This document shows, piece by piece, positions 8,164 to 17,000 of a stretch of DNA of 62,220 bases. The stretch covers positions 1-62,220 of the forward strand of contig JADFYU010000012.1 of assembly GCA_015232865.1 (NCBI GenBank), written 5' to 3'. The first letter of the stretch is position 1; the number at the start of each line of letters is the position of its first letter. The notes under the pieces were generated by a model. The model saw only the letters and a list, made by a program, of their open reading frames with translations, ran no database searches and was not told the DNA's origin. The DNA is from Magnetococcales bacterium. Lineage in GTDB: Bacteria > Pseudomonadota > Magnetococcia > Magnetococcales > UBA8363. The position numbers were made by a program, and so were the translations under genes.

Positions 8164-9030
8164 ATGCACTGGATTGACCGTCTTCCCTCTGAACTGCTGC
8201 GTGAGTCTCTGAAACTGATGCGGGTTGATCGGCCCATCGGCACCTGGTTGTTGATGTGGCCCGCCCTCTGGTCGTTGGTGGCGGCCAGTGTGGAACATCT
8301 CGATTGGCTCTTCTTGGGGATTTTTGCCCTGGGTTCCTTCGTCATGCGCTCGGCGGGATGTGTCATCAATGACATTGCCGATCGACACTTTGATCCCCAC
8401 GTTCAACGCACCAAGGAACGGCCCCTGGCCGCCGGCCGCATCTCTTTGCTTCAGGCCTTTTTTCTCCTGTTTTTTCTGCTGATACTGGCCCTGGTGTTGG
8501 CCCTGCAACTCAACCATTTTGCTCTTCTGCTCTGTTTTGGCGGCGCTTTTCTGGCTGTTACCTATCCGTTTACCAAACGGTTCATCCATCTGCCCCAGTT
8601 TTATATGGGTGCCGCATTCGGATGGGGTGTGATCATCGCCTGGGCCGCCGTGACTGAGACGGTGTCTGTAGAAGCGTGGATTATTTTTGCAGCGACTCTA
8701 ACCTGGGCTACCGCTTATGATACCATCTATGCCATGATGGATCGGGATGATGATCTGGTAATCGGCATTAAATCGACAGCGATCCTGTTTGGCCGATACG
8801 ATCTGATTGCCATCTCCATTCTTTATCTGATCACCTTGATTCTACTGTCCTGGGTGGGCTTGCGTCTGGTTTTGGCCTGGCCGTTCTATCTGTTCCTGGG
8901 CCTTTGTTTCGGGCAGATGGTCTGGCAAATCTGGTCCATACGCGACTATCCGAAAGAAAAATTTTTGTCCGTTTTTTTGAGCAATAAATGGATTGGTATC
9001 TTGATCTTTTTAGGTTTTATTCTCGGTTGA
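8164..9030 (+). CDS. ubiA: 4-hydroxybenzoate polyprenyltransferase UbiA
   Basis: A 288-residue integral membrane prenyltransferase that attaches the polyprenyl tail to 4-hydroxybenzoate. Both Mg2+-pyrophosphate motifs are visible: NDIADRHFD at about 69-77 and YDTIYAMMDRDDD in the second half, followed by the usual IGIKSTAILFG. Eight or so hydrophobic helices are spread through the sequence. It is directly downstream of ubiC, whose product is its substrate. Length and motif spacing are normal. Confidence 0.95.
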   Translation: MHWIDRLPSELLRESLKLMRVDRPIGTWLLMWPALWSLVAASVEHLDWLFLGIFALGSFVMRSAGCVINDIADRHFDPHVQRTKERPLAAGRISLLQAFFLLFFLLILALVLALQLNHFALLLCFGGAFLAVTYPFTKRFIHLPQFYMGAAFGWGVIIAWAAVTETVSVEAWIIFAATLTWATAYDTIYAMMDRDDDLVIGIKSTAILFGRYDLIAISILYLITLILLSWVGLRLVLAWPFYLFLGLCFGQMVWQIWSIRDYPKEKFLSVFLSNKWIGILIFLGFILG

Positions 9031-9065
9031 TGCAAAATCCAGCCGTTGGAAGGGGAGTCTGACAG

Positions 9066-10268
9066 ATGGAAATGTTTGTGTGGGAGGCGATCAACAAAGA
9101 GGGAGAAAAACGCAAAGGGGAGATGGAGGCGGAAAATGCCAACGTGGTATTGGGTCAACTGCGCCGCCGGGGAATGAAAAAGCCCAAAGTCAAAAAAAAG
9201 CCCAAAAGCGGTGGACTGTTTAAATCCAACAAAATTAACGAGATGGAAGTGGTTATCTTCACCCGCCAGCTGGCTACCATGGTTGGGGCCGGTCTGCCCC
9301 TGGTCTCCTGTTTCGATCTGGCCTCCAAAGGGGCCGAAAATGAGCTGCTGCGAGAGATCACCACCCGCATCAAAAAAGATATGGAGGCGGGAACCTCGCT
9401 GACCGAAGCCATGATCAAAGAGCCGAAAATGTTTGACGAGCTGTTTGTCAATCTGGTTGAAGCGGGTGAACAGTCGGGTATTTTGGATGTGGTCCTGGAC
9501 CGCTTGGCCATCTATAAGGAGAAAACCGCCAACCTGAAAGCCAAGATCAAATCGGCCATGACCTATCCCATCGCTGTTTTGGTCATCGCGTTCATCATTA
9601 CCGGCATTCTCATGATCTTTGTCGTTCCGGCCTTTGCCGACCTGTTTCACGGCTTTGGCGCGGAACTCCCCCTGCCGACCCGGATCGTCATCGCCGCTTC
9701 TGAATGGACTCAAGCCAATTGGTATCTGGTGATTTTTTTTATCACGATCACTTTTTACGCCTATGGCGAGGCTTACAAAAAAAACGATACTTTTCATTTT
9801 AAAATGGACAAGATATACCTGGATCTGCCCATCTTCGGCATGATTCTACGTAAAGGTTCCATCGCCCGCTTCGCCCGCACCTTCAGCACCATGATCGGAG
9901 CTGGAACTCCCATTATGGACAGTCTGAACAGTGTCGCCAAAACCGCCGGCAACCGGGTTGTTCAAAAGGCCATCATGGACTCTCGGTCCTCTATCTCCGA
10001 GGGTCGAACCATTACCGAACCCCTGGCTGAATCGGGCATCTTTCCACCCATGGTCACCCAGATGATCAGCATCGGTGAATCAACCGGTAACTTGGAAATA
10101 ATGTTGGAAAAAATTGCCGATTTTTATGAGGCGGAGGTGGATCGGGCGGTGGATAATCTGACCGCTCTATTGGAACCGGTTATCTTGGTCTTTCTGGGCG
10201 TGTTGATCGGAGGGTTGGTCGTGGCCATGTATCTGCCTATTTTCCAAATGGGTCAGGTTATTGGCTGA
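9066..10268 (+). CDS. pilC: Type IV pilus inner-membrane platform protein PilC
   Basis: A 400-residue inner-membrane protein of the GspF/PilC family. Two repeated T2SSF domains are visible: one begins at about residue 65 (FTRQLATMVGAGLPLVSCFDLA) and the second at about 270 (FARTFSTMIGAGTPIMDSLN). Hydrophobic helices lie near 170-190, 220-240 and 370-395. PilC connects the cytoplasmic pilus ATPases to the pilin platform. It is followed, with a 1-base TGATG overlap, by the pilS-like kinase gene. No pilin or pilB gene is in the window, so the remaining machinery lies elsewhere. Confidence 0.92.
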   Translation: MEMFVWEAINKEGEKRKGEMEAENANVVLGQLRRRGMKKPKVKKKPKSGGLFKSNKINEMEVVIFTRQLATMVGAGLPLVSCFDLASKGAENELLREITTRIKKDMEAGTSLTEAMIKEPKMFDELFVNLVEAGEQSGILDVVLDRLAIYKEKTANLKAKIKSAMTYPIAVLVIAFIITGILMIFVVPAFADLFHGFGAELPLPTRIVIAASEWTQANWYLVIFFITITFYAYGEAYKKNDTFHFKMDKIYLDLPIFGMILRKGSIARFARTFSTMIGAGTPIMDSLNSVAKTAGNRVVQKAIMDSRSSISEGRTITEPLAESGIFPPMVTQMISIGESTGNLEIMLEKIADFYEAEVDRAVDNLTALLEPVILVFLGVLIGGLVVAMYLPIFQMGQVIG

Positions 10269-11851
10269 TGGGGCGTTTTTTTCCCGGTCAGTTACGGCAG
10301 TTGATTCTTCTGCGTTTTCTGGTTTTTACCTTTTTTATTCTGGTGATAGAAAATGCTGTTTTTGGCTTGACCTGGTCGCGTTCCATCCCGCTTCCAGACG
10401 GATCTGTCTCTCTGTTTTTTTTAATTCTCTGCCTGCTCTCCCTGCTCTATCTGTACTGGCTGAAGAGCGGAAAAAAACTTTTTTTGCTGACTCGGCTCCA
10501 GTGCGCGCTGGACCCGGTATTGATCACCTTTTTGATCGTTGGCACCGGTGGTTTGGAGAGCCCTTTTTATTTTTTGTTTGGTATTGCCATTCTAAATACC
10601 GCATTCCTGCTGGGTCCACGGGAAGCGTTCATCATGGCCGGGGTGATTTTAATCTATTCGGTGGGGTTGGTTACACTCATCTCCTCCCTGAACATTTTTA
10701 GTTTCACCCCAAAGATTGATCAGATCAATCGGCTGGTATTTCAGGGCATTGCCTTCCTTTTGACCGCCCTGTTGGCTGGCGCACTCTCCCGACGAATCAA
10801 AGGCATCCAACAGGCCTTGGTTCAACAGACGGACAGCCTGGTGGACCTGGCCACCCTCCACCATCAAATTGTCCAAACCCTGCCGCATGCCCTGATTTCA
10901 ACTGACCTTGGCGGCCTGATAATCGGCGTCAACCCACGGGCCGAATCAATTTTGAACGTCAACGCCGCAGCCATACAGGGTCAACCGTTAAAGAATCACT
11001 TTCCCGGCTTTCAATGGGCCATCGATCAACACGTTGAAAAAGACACCTATCTGGAGTTCAAAGAGGGTGAGCAGATATTGGGCGTCAATGTTTCGCCCCT
11101 GATCAACCCCTATCAAAAGCAGATCGGCTCGCTTCTTTTCATCCGGGATCTAACCAATATCAAAAAGCTGGAACAAAAGCTATCCAGTCGGGACAAGCTC
11201 TCCTTGACCGGCCAGATGGCTGCCGGGGTTGCCCATGAAATTCGCAATCCGTTGGCGTCGATTCTTTCGGCCGCACAAATGTTCAGTGAGGATCAGTCAC
11301 GCGATCAAAAACTCAAACGCATCATCATTGAAGAGGTCGGTCGTTTAAAGCAGTTGACCACCGATTTTTTGTTTTTTTCAAAGCCCGTACGACCCAATCA
11401 ACAATCCGTCGTTTTATTGCAATTTTTAACGGAATTGACCGATCAGATCCAATCCGATCCCCGGTGGGGCCAACAGCGGGTTTTGCATTTTTCCATTCCC
11501 CAACAGGCCACCATCTTTTTCGATCCCAACCATCTGCGGCAAATTTTTTGGAATCTGTTGATCAATGCGATTCAAGCATCTCCGGCCGGTGGAACCATCA
11601 GCCTGACCTACCACTCTCGCTTTCATCTGGGCAAACCGACCATCATCATTGAAGACGACGGCCCCGGTCTGAGTGGAGAGGAGATTTCCAAAGTGTTGGA
11701 GCCATTCTATACCACCCGCAGCGACGGCACCGGATTGGGCTTGGCGGTGGTGGCGCAATTGGTCCGATTGAATGGTGGCGACATTCATCTGAAGCCGGGT
11801 CTTGAAAAGGGCTTGCAAATCCTTTTAACAGTGGAGAACGAGCATGGCTAA
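10268..11851 (+). CDS. pilS: PilS-like membrane histidine kinase with PAS domain
   Basis: A 527-residue sensor kinase. The first 180 residues hold about six hydrophobic segments (as in PilS), followed by a PAS domain (about 200-295, TLPHALISTDLGGLIIGVNPRA), a dimerisation/phosphoacceptor helix with AHEIRNPLASILSA containing the phosphorylated histidine, and an HATPase domain with N-box NLLINAIQASP and G-boxes DDGPGL and GTGLGLAVV. It overlaps the pilR-type regulator by 8 bp. In other bacteria PilS-PilR controls sigma-54-dependent pilin transcription; the link to pilC here supports that. Confidence 0.9.
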   Translation: MGRFFPGQLRQLILLRFLVFTFFILVIENAVFGLTWSRSIPLPDGSVSLFFLILCLLSLLYLYWLKSGKKLFLLTRLQCALDPVLITFLIVGTGGLESPFYFLFGIAILNTAFLLGPREAFIMAGVILIYSVGLVTLISSLNIFSFTPKIDQINRLVFQGIAFLLTALLAGALSRRIKGIQQALVQQTDSLVDLATLHHQIVQTLPHALISTDLGGLIIGVNPRAESILNVNAAAIQGQPLKNHFPGFQWAIDQHVEKDTYLEFKEGEQILGVNVSPLINPYQKQIGSLLFIRDLTNIKKLEQKLSSRDKLSLTGQMAAGVAHEIRNPLASILSAAQMFSEDQSRDQKLKRIIIEEVGRLKQLTTDFLFFSKPVRPNQQSVVLLQFLTELTDQIQSDPRWGQQRVLHFSIPQQATIFFDPNHLRQIFWNLLINAIQASPAGGTISLTYHSRFHLGKPTIIIEDDGPGLSGEEISKVLEPFYTTRSDGTGLGLAVVAQLVRLNGGDIHLKPGLEKGLQILLTVENEHG

Positions 11852-13229
11852 AGTGTTACTCTGTGACGATGAAGAGAATCTACGCGATCTGCTCTCCTTG
11901 GCTCTACAGGACTACGGCCACGAGACTCAGGAGGCCGCCAATGGTGCTCAGGCTTTACAATGGTTGGAGAAGGATAATTGGGATCTCTTCATCACCGATC
12001 TGAAATTACCGGATCTCAGTGGTCTGGAACTGCTCCGGCGGGCCAAACATCTGGCTCCGTCGCGTCCCGTCATTCTCATCACCGCCCACGCTTCGGCCTC
12101 CACCGCCATTACGGCCATGAAAGAGGGGGCGTTCGATTATCTGGAAAAGCCGTTTACCATCGAAGATCTGCATTTGGTGGTCACCCGCTCTTTGGAGCAG
12201 GGAGAACTGGTTAAGGAAAATGTCAGACTAAAACAGGTATTGAAGGAAAAAGAGACCAAGCGGGAGATTGTTGCCAACAGTGCGACCATGCGGCAGGTAC
12301 TGGATTTGGCCCAACGGGTTGCCCGAACCGAGGCTTCGGTTCTGGTAACCGGTGAGTCAGGAACGGGTAAAGAGCTGATCGCCCGATTTGTTCATGATCA
12401 CAGCAAGCGATCCGATGGTCCCTTTATCGCCATCAACTGTGCGGCCATTCCTGAAAATTTAATAGAAAGCGAGTTGTTTGGTCATGCCAAAGGGGCGTTT
12501 TCTGGAGCGATCAGCAGTCGAAAAGGGGTTTTTATCGAGGCGGAGGGGGGCACGCTTTTGCTCGACGAAATCGGTGAGATGCCTCTGAACATTCAAGCCA
12601 CCTTGTTGCGGGTGCTGCAAGAACGGGTGATTCGCCCGGTAGGCGGGACCGGAGAAAGATCGGTGGATGTTCGGGTAGTGGCGACCACCAATCGGAATTT
12701 AATCGACGAAATTGCCAAAAAGCAGTTTCGTGAGGATCTCTACTATCGAATAAACGTTGTAAATTTTAAACTACCGGCGCTTCGGGATCGACCCGAAGAT
12801 ATTCCCCTGCTGGTGGCCCGTTTTATTGAAACCTTCGCCAAACGGTATGATCTGCCTATTCGTGGCATTGCGTCGGAAGCAATGGATTGTCTCTGTCGTT
12901 ATCCTTTTCCAGGCAATATTCGGGAACTTCAAAATTTAGTCGAAGGGGCGGTCTCTCTGACACCGGGAAATCAGGTGGAGCTGTCGGCTCTGCCGGAGCA
13001 GATCCGATCGGGAAAATCGCCCATCAGCTCATCCTCTCCAGCCGATTTTGAGCTGCCTAAAGAGGGAATAGATCTGGAAAAGTGTATCGAAGAGATCGAA
13101 CAAAAAGCCATGGATCAGGCTTTGGATCGTGCCGGGGGAAACAAAACCAAAGCGGCGGAAATCTTGGGATTGAGTTTTCGGTCGTTTCGCTATCGGTTGA
13201 AAAAATTTAAATTTGATCTGGACGACTAA
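11844..13229 (+). CDS. pilR: PilR-like sigma-54-dependent response regulator
   Basis: A 461-residue NtrC-class activator. The receiver domain has the acidic pocket (LCDDEE) and the phosphoacceptor Asp52 in FITDLKLPD. The AAA+ domain (about 140-370) carries Walker A GESGTGKE, the sigma-54 contact loop GAFSGA, Walker B-like GGTLLLDEIGEM, and the arginine-finger region. The C-terminal Fis-type helix-turn-helix ends NKTKAAEILGLSFRSFRYRL. It is paired with the upstream kinase. The gene stops 2 bp before a truncated palindromic repeat that separates it from convergent folD. Confidence 0.93.
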   Translation: MAKVLLCDDEENLRDLLSLALQDYGHETQEAANGAQALQWLEKDNWDLFITDLKLPDLSGLELLRRAKHLAPSRPVILITAHASASTAITAMKEGAFDYLEKPFTIEDLHLVVTRSLEQGELVKENVRLKQVLKEKETKREIVANSATMRQVLDLAQRVARTEASVLVTGESGTGKELIARFVHDHSKRSDGPFIAINCAAIPENLIESELFGHAKGAFSGAISSRKGVFIEAEGGTLLLDEIGEMPLNIQATLLRVLQERVIRPVGGTGERSVDVRVVATTNRNLIDEIAKKQFREDLYYRINVVNFKLPALRDRPEDIPLLVARFIETFAKRYDLPIRGIASEAMDCLCRYPFPGNIRELQNLVEGAVSLTPGNQVELSALPEQIRSGKSPISSSSPADFELPKEGIDLEKCIEEIEQKAMDQALDRAGGNKTKAAEILGLSFRSFRYRLKKFKFDLDD

Positions 13230-13230
13230 C

Positions 13231-13312
13231 CCCAGATTCGACCGTTGATCTGATTTGCCTGCTCAATCAGAAAGTTTCGTGTCAGTGGAGTGCCAACAAC
13301 TGCCGAATCTGG
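13231..13312. repeat. Shortened copy of the palindromic element (folD 3' side)
   Basis: A roughly 82-bp inverted structure between convergent pilR and folD. Its ends pair: CCAGATTCG at 13232-13240 with CGAATCTGG at 13304-13312, extending to GTTG / CAAC with two mismatches. The outer stem matches the consensus of the full 163-bp elements (CC-AGA--CGGCAGTTG). Within it a second small stem (CTGATT / AATCAG) is seen. It appears to be an internally deleted copy. Not followed by a T-run, so not a clear terminator. Confidence 0.6.
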
Positions 13313-13322
13313 AGTACATTCT

Positions 13323-14339
13323 TCAGGTGCTCTTTTTAGCCCCTTCGACCGTGTTTTTGACCAACATGGCGATGGTCATGGGGCCAACTCCACCCGGAGA
13401 AGGAGAGATGGCCGAGGCCTGTTCCTTTGCCGCTTCAAAGTCAACATCTCCACAGAGAGAACCGTCTTCCAGGCGGTTGGTTCCGACATCAATGACCACG
13501 GCACCGGGTTTGATCCAATCACCCTGCACCATTCTGGGCCGGCCCACGGCCGCCACGACAATATCAGCCTGCCTGACGACTGAGGCCAAATCCGGCGTTT
13601 TGGAGTGGCAGATGGTCACTGTCGCATGAGCGGCCAGCAACATCAGGGCAACCGGTTTTCCAACAATGTTGGACCGACCGATGACCACCGCCTGCTTTCC
13701 GGCCAGTTCCACCCCCTCGGATTTTAGAAGCTCCATCACTCCCCAGGGAGTGCAGGGCCAAAAACCCGGACCGCCCGTCATCAACTGCCCGGCGTTATAC
13801 GGATGGAATCCATCGACATCCTTTGCCGGAGAGATCGCCTCAATAACCCGCTGCTCGCTGATTTGTTCCGGCAGGGGCAGTTGAACCAAAATGCCATGGA
13901 CTTGATCATCCCGGTTGAGTTGCTCAACCAATGCCAACAGGGTTTCCTGACTGGTATCGGCATCCAGTTCATGTGAAAAAGAGCGGATTCCAACATCCTC
14001 ACAGGCCTTTTTCTTCATTCTGACATAGACTTGCGAAGCTGGATCGGCACCGACCAACACCACCGCTAAACCGGGAACCATACCCGTTTTAGCCGTTAAC
14101 AGTTCCACCTCTTTTTTCAGCTCTTGGCGAATGGATAAGGCGATGCGTTTTCCGTCAATAATCCTAGAAACGGCGGTTGGCGGCGCATGCATGGTGCAAT
14201 CCATTGGTTTGTCTGGTGAAACAGAAGAAGTCTTCGTCACCTTGTCAGTGATCAGATCTTCTTCTGTTTTGCCGGGTGAATCAATGGGTTGTGCCAAGTG
14301 CGTGCTACCAACTGCCGTTTCTGGGATCATGCTTGCCAT
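13323..14339 (-). CDS. folD: Bifunctional methylene-THF dehydrogenase/cyclohydrolase FolD with element-encoded N-terminus
   Basis: A cytoplasmic folate enzyme that interconverts 5,10-methylene-THF, methenyl-THF and 10-formyl-THF using NADP. The catalytic core is normal: [14 protein letters not shown] (Tyr and Lys of the active site), [20 protein letters not shown], the Rossmann region [16 protein letters not shown], and [13 protein letters not shown] at the C-terminus. It has 338 residues rather than about 285. The start is set by GGAGG eleven bases before the ATG at 14339. Residues 6-59 are encoded by a 163-bp palindromic repeat, after which the usual FolD start ([15 protein letters not shown]) begins. 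Removing 165 bp would restore MASMIIDGKR in frame, so the insertion preserved the gene. Confidence 0.95.
   Translation of the reverse strand: MASMIPETAVGSTHLAQPIDSPGKTEEDLITDKVTKTSSVSPDKPMDCTMHAPPTAVSRIIDGKRIALSIRQELKKEVELLTAKTGMVPGLAVVLVGADPASQVYVRMKKKACEDVGIRSFSHELDADTSQETLLALVEQLNRDDQVHGILVQLPLPEQISEQRVIEAISPAKDVDGFHPYNAGQLMTGGPGFWPCTPWGVMELLKSEGVELAGKQAVVIGRSNIVGKPVALMLLAAHATVTICHSKTPDLASVVRQADIVVAAVGRPRMVQGDWIKPGAVVIDVGTNRLEDGSLCGDVDFEAAKEQASAISPSPGGVGPMTIAMLVKNTVEGAKKST
14163..14325 (-). repeat. 163-bp palindromic element inserted in frame in folD
   Basis: A full copy, lying wholly inside folD codons 5-59. Outer arms pair over about 18 bp (minus strand begins CCCAGAAACGGCAGTTGG, ends with its near reverse complement, with two mismatches). 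An inner perfect 12-bp stem (AAACAGAAGAAG / CTTCTTCTGTTT) and an apical TCAC/GTGA hairpin complete a cruciform-like shape. It aligns without gaps to the copy at 54651-54813. Flanking AT dinucleotides could be a 2-bp target duplication or an extension of the arms. It has no transposase and would have to be mobilised in trans, if mobile at all. Confidence 0.88.
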
Positions 14340-14383
14340 GGATTGTTCTCTCCTCCAAAATCGATATGGAACCCTTGCCAAAA

Positions 14384-14420
14384 CAAAAAAAGGCCAGATC
14401 CTCTTGATGGATCGACCTCT
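14384..14420 (-). terminator. Intrinsic terminator between fmdB and folD
   Basis: On the minus strand a hairpin with arms AGGTCGATCC and GGATCTGGCC (loop ATCAAGA, one internal mismatch) runs directly into a T7 tract and TGTTTT. This is a typical Rho-independent terminator for the transcript coming from the rpsF-rplI-fmdB direction. It means folD probably has its own promoter in the 45 bases after it, or depends on read-through. Confidence 0.65.
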
Positions 14421-14433
14421 TTTTTTTATTCAT

Positions 14434-14479
14434 TTTCACGGTTATGGGTATCGGGCTTTTGATATCCATAACCGTGAAA
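14434..14479. other. Hairpin downstream of fmdB
   Basis: A strong stem-loop with arms TTTCACGGTTATGG and CCATAACCGTGAAA, extended inward by TATC/GATA with a one-base mismatch between. It lies 25 bp after the fmdB stop and just before the terminator. There is no T-run on the minus side, so it may protect the mRNA end or help pausing; the role is unknown. Confidence 0.5.
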
Positions 14480-14503
14480 TCAAAACACGAGACAACCCCG
14501 CAA

Positions 14504-14734
14504 TTACGGCATGGGGCACACACCGCCACCACAGGCACCAGCCCCACAAGGCGAAGAAGGCGGACTGAAATCTTGACCACCCTTGCTTGAGCTCAGAATG
14601 CCACCCGTCGAGAGAATCTTGCGAACCTGCTCTTTTTGACAGACCGGGCAAACGGTGATAGCCGGGTCCGACATGGAATGGCTCTCTTCGAAACGGTGCT
14701 GACAGGCATCGCACTTATAGTCGTATAAAGGCAT
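14504..14734 (-). CDS. FmdB-family zinc ribbon protein
   Basis: A 76-residue small protein beginning MPLYDYKCDACQHRFEE, with the second metal pair CPVCQ, the two CxxC knuckles typical of the FmdB/CxxC_CXXC_SSSS regulatory-protein family. The C-terminus is Gly/Ser/Cys-rich and ends CGGGVCPMP, also typical. The start at 14734 has GGAGAGG just upstream; a start four codons earlier is less likely. It lies 19 bp after rplI. Function of the family is poorly defined, often suggested to be metal-related regulation. Confidence 0.85.
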   Translation of the reverse strand: MPLYDYKCDACQHRFEESHSMSDPAITVCPVCQKEQVRKILSTGGILSSSKGGQDFSPPSSPCGAGACGGGVCPMP

Positions 14735-14753
14735 GATCCTCTCCAAACCAAAC

Positions 14754-15206
14754 TTAGCGGCTGACCGTACGTTCGACTTTTACCGTAATCTCAGGAATGA
14801 CGTCCGGGTGCAGACGAACCCGCACGATATGCTCGCCCAGAGTACGAATGGGTTGAGGAATATCGATGATGCTGCGGACAATCTCGACATCGTGCTGTCT
14901 GAAAAAAGCGGCAATGTCAGCATTGGTGACAGAACCAAACAATTTTTCGGTTGCACCAGCCGGACGATCCAAAACTACGCTGATACCGGAAATTTTCTCC
15001 GACAATACCTCAGCGACATCCAGAATCTCCTGCTGACGCTTTTCGTATTCAGCCCGACGCGCATCAAAGATCGCTCTGTTCTCTTTGCTGGCCGGCAGAG
15101 CCTTACCCAGTGGAATCAAAAAGTTACGACCAAAACCGCCCCGAACCCGGACCATATCGCCCAGATCACCCAATTTTCCGATTTTTTCCAGAAGTATCAC
15201 TTCCAT
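14754..15206 (-). CDS. rplI: 50S ribosomal protein L9
   Basis: A 150-residue protein of normal L9 length. The N-terminal RNA-binding domain begins MEVILLEKIGKLGDLGD and has the conserved VRGGFGRNFLIPLGKA; a long connecting helix (KENRAIFDARRAEYEKRQQ) leads to the C-terminal domain. GAGGTGA seven bases upstream decides the ATG at 15206 over an ORF extension of ten codons. It is the last ribosomal gene of the rpsF-priB-rpsR-DUF2232-rplI cluster. Confidence 0.96.
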   Translation of the reverse strand: MEVILLEKIGKLGDLGDMVRVRGGFGRNFLIPLGKALPASKENRAIFDARRAEYEKRQQEILDVAEVLSEKISGISVVLDRPAGATEKLFGSVTNADIAAFFRQHDVEIVRSIIDIPQPIRTLGEHIVRVRLHPDVIPEITVKVERTVSR

Positions 15207-15276
15207 GGTATCACCTCTTCGATGAAGGGGAAACAACCTCCCCTGCTAATTAATAACGGATGCCGATCGAAACCGA

Positions 15277-16215
15277 CTAACCTAAACGTTTTCTGAAATC
15301 CATCCAGGTATCAAACAGACCCAAAACAGTGATCGCCACAATCAAACCGGTCCAGGCCATCAGTATGATGTAAAAAACACCCCGAATGAAAACAGCCACT
15401 TTATAATGTTCAAACCCCTTTTCGACGACTGAATATCCCTGGAAAAAATAGGGAATCGCCAAGAAAAGAAGCAGGTTGAGTCCAAATTGCGCCAGCGATC
15501 CGGTTGTAAAAAATCCCAACATCGCCGTGACGATCAACGGCCAGATCAGAACAAAGGGTATCCGCAACGTCGAGAGTTCCTGGGGAGCAATCAACGGCAT
15601 TTGCCAACGCTTGAGCAGATACCGAACCAAGAGAAAATTACCCACTTGAATCGAATACCAGCTCAGAAGAAACATCGCTGGAAAAAGCAGGGAAAAAAGC
15701 CGGAATGCCTCATCCAACTCTCCCCCCATTTCGACGATATGCTGGGCATCCGCCGGATTTTGACCCGTGGTCATAGCCGCTAAAATAGCCGCTTTGCTCT
15801 CCATCAACTGGCTGTGAACCGCAACCATCAGGTCGTTTCCGGTTAAAATAGAGCCAATTAAAAATAAAACAAGCAGCAAAAGCGCCAGAAAATAACCACC
15901 ACCCAAAACCTGGATGGGACGCCAGCCTCCCTGTGTCAACCAGGCCGCCAACAACGGAAACCAGATCATGACCAAGAAAGTCAGGATCAGGGGGACGGCC
16001 AACTGGCCCAAAATTCCAAAACAGAATAAAATCGGAACCCCGGAGGCCAGAGCGCCAGCCCGTATACCAAACCGCAGCGCAACAAGATAGATGGGTAACG
16101 GTACAATAAATTGCAAAGGAAACAGCAGATAAATCTGAGCCAACGGTAGGATCAGAAGTAGAGCCGCCATGGTCCCTGCCAAAAGTGGATTTCCGGTCAG
16201 TCGCTGCAAGAGCAT
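15277..16215 (-). CDS. YybS/DUF2232-family membrane protein
   Basis: A 312-residue polytopic membrane protein with about eight hydrophobic segments, no obvious catalytic motif and a single long loop around residues 135-165. It resembles the DUF2232 (YybS) family that is inserted between rpsR and rplI in several alphaproteobacterial-type genomes, which is precisely its position. The family looks like an ECF-transporter S-component relative, but no ligand is known. Confidence 0.75.
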   Translation of the reverse strand: MLLQRLTGNPLLAGTMAALLLILPLAQIYLLFPLQFIVPLPIYLVALRFGIRAGALASGVPILFCFGILGQLAVPLILTFLVMIWFPLLAAWLTQGGWRPIQVLGGGYFLALLLLVLFLIGSILTGNDLMVAVHSQLMESKAAILAAMTTGQNPADAQHIVEMGGELDEAFRLFSLLFPAMFLLSWYSIQVGNFLLVRYLLKRWQMPLIAPQELSTLRIPFVLIWPLIVTAMLGFFTTGSLAQFGLNLLLFLAIPYFFQGYSVVEKGFEHYKVAVFIRGVFYIILMAWTGLIVAITVLGLFDTWMDFRKRLG

Positions 16216-16297
16216 CTGATGTTGGTTTCCTCTTATGCTGTCATCAACTGAAAAATCAGTTATGCCCCATTACCACATATACCAAAACCGCACTAGA

Positions 16298-16588
16298 CTA
16301 TTTCACCAAATATGGCAGAAGAGCAATAACACGAGCCTGTTTGATGGCTTTGCTCAAATGCCGCTGATGGGGAGCACAAACACCGGTAATCCGGCTTGGA
16401 ATCATTTTGCCCCGCTCGGTGATGAAACGACCCAATACTTTCGGGTCTTTGTAATCAATTCTAGCCGTTTTGTCCGCACAAAACAGGCAGACTTTACGGC
16501 GACGGAAAAAAGGCCGTTTGAACCCGGCGGAACGAGCCGCTCTGGGTCTTGAGGCACCGTTTGCATCCAACTCATCTGAATTATCCAT
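16298..16588 (-). CDS. rpsR: 30S ribosomal protein S18
   Basis: A 96-residue protein. The core [40 protein letters not shown] and AHQRHL-like [15 protein letters not shown] are the S18 hallmarks. The N-terminal 25 residues are longer than in E. coli, as in many alphaproteobacteria. Located 82 bp after the preceding minus-strand stop, between priB and the DUF2232 gene. Confidence 0.96.
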   Translation of the reverse strand: MDNSDELDANGASRPRAARSAGFKRPFFRRRKVCLFCADKTARIDYKDPKVLGRFITERGKMIPSRITGVCAPHQRHLSKAIKQARVIALLPYLVK

Positions 16589-16631
16589 GATTATACTCTA
16601 CTTTCTATAAAATTTTTGATTACCATATCGT

Positions 16632-17000
16632 TCAATCACCAGGCTTTCCGGCAAGATCCAAGGGTTGAATCGTTCGGGCATAGAGCTCAGTCTTTCCCCA
16701 GCGGACCTTACCATCTCGTATCCACCGTTTTTGATTCAAGCTTCCCTCAACCCGAATACCCTGACCCGGTTCAAAATCACGACACTGATCGGCCAACTCT
16801 CCGAGGGCGACGACATGTTGATGCAGCTCCAACCGATTGATTGAGTGCTCTCCCTGTCGGTTTTCGCTGATGTGTTCGATCATCAACTGTGCGACCGCCC
16901 GACCGGACGGCGTAAATCGAAACTCGACCGGCTGTATCACAACACCATCCAGAATAATCTGGTTATTGTGCGGCTCGTTCGATTTTACCGGCTCGGACAA
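16632..17000 (-). CDS. priB: Primosomal replication protein N (PriB-like OB-fold)
   Basis: A 122-residue single OB-fold protein resembling PriB/SSB: NQIILDGVVIQPVEFRFTPSG then VAQLMIEH and ALGELADQC followed by GQGIRVEGSLNQKRW. PriB binds ssDNA and helps PriA restart collapsed replication forks. The start is a TTG immediately after the rpsF stop (TAATTG), so translation is probably coupled. Its place between rpsF and rpsR is the classical position. Confidence 0.87.
   Translation of the reverse strand: MSEPVKSNEPHNNQIILDGVVIQPVEFRFTPSGRAVAQLMIEHISENRQGEHSINRLELHQHVVALGELADQCRDFEPGQGIRVEGSLNQKRWIRDGKVRWGKTELYARTIQPLDLAGKPGD

Noticed and set aside
14434..14479. Hairpin after fmdB as the terminator
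   Set aside because: It is strong but not followed by T residues on the minus strand; the adjacent 14384-14420 structure with a T7 tract is the better terminator.
14131..14568. A long plus-strand open frame opposite folD
   Set aside because: It is open mainly because the palindromic element reads similarly on both strands. No ribosome site or family match, and folD is certain on the other strand.
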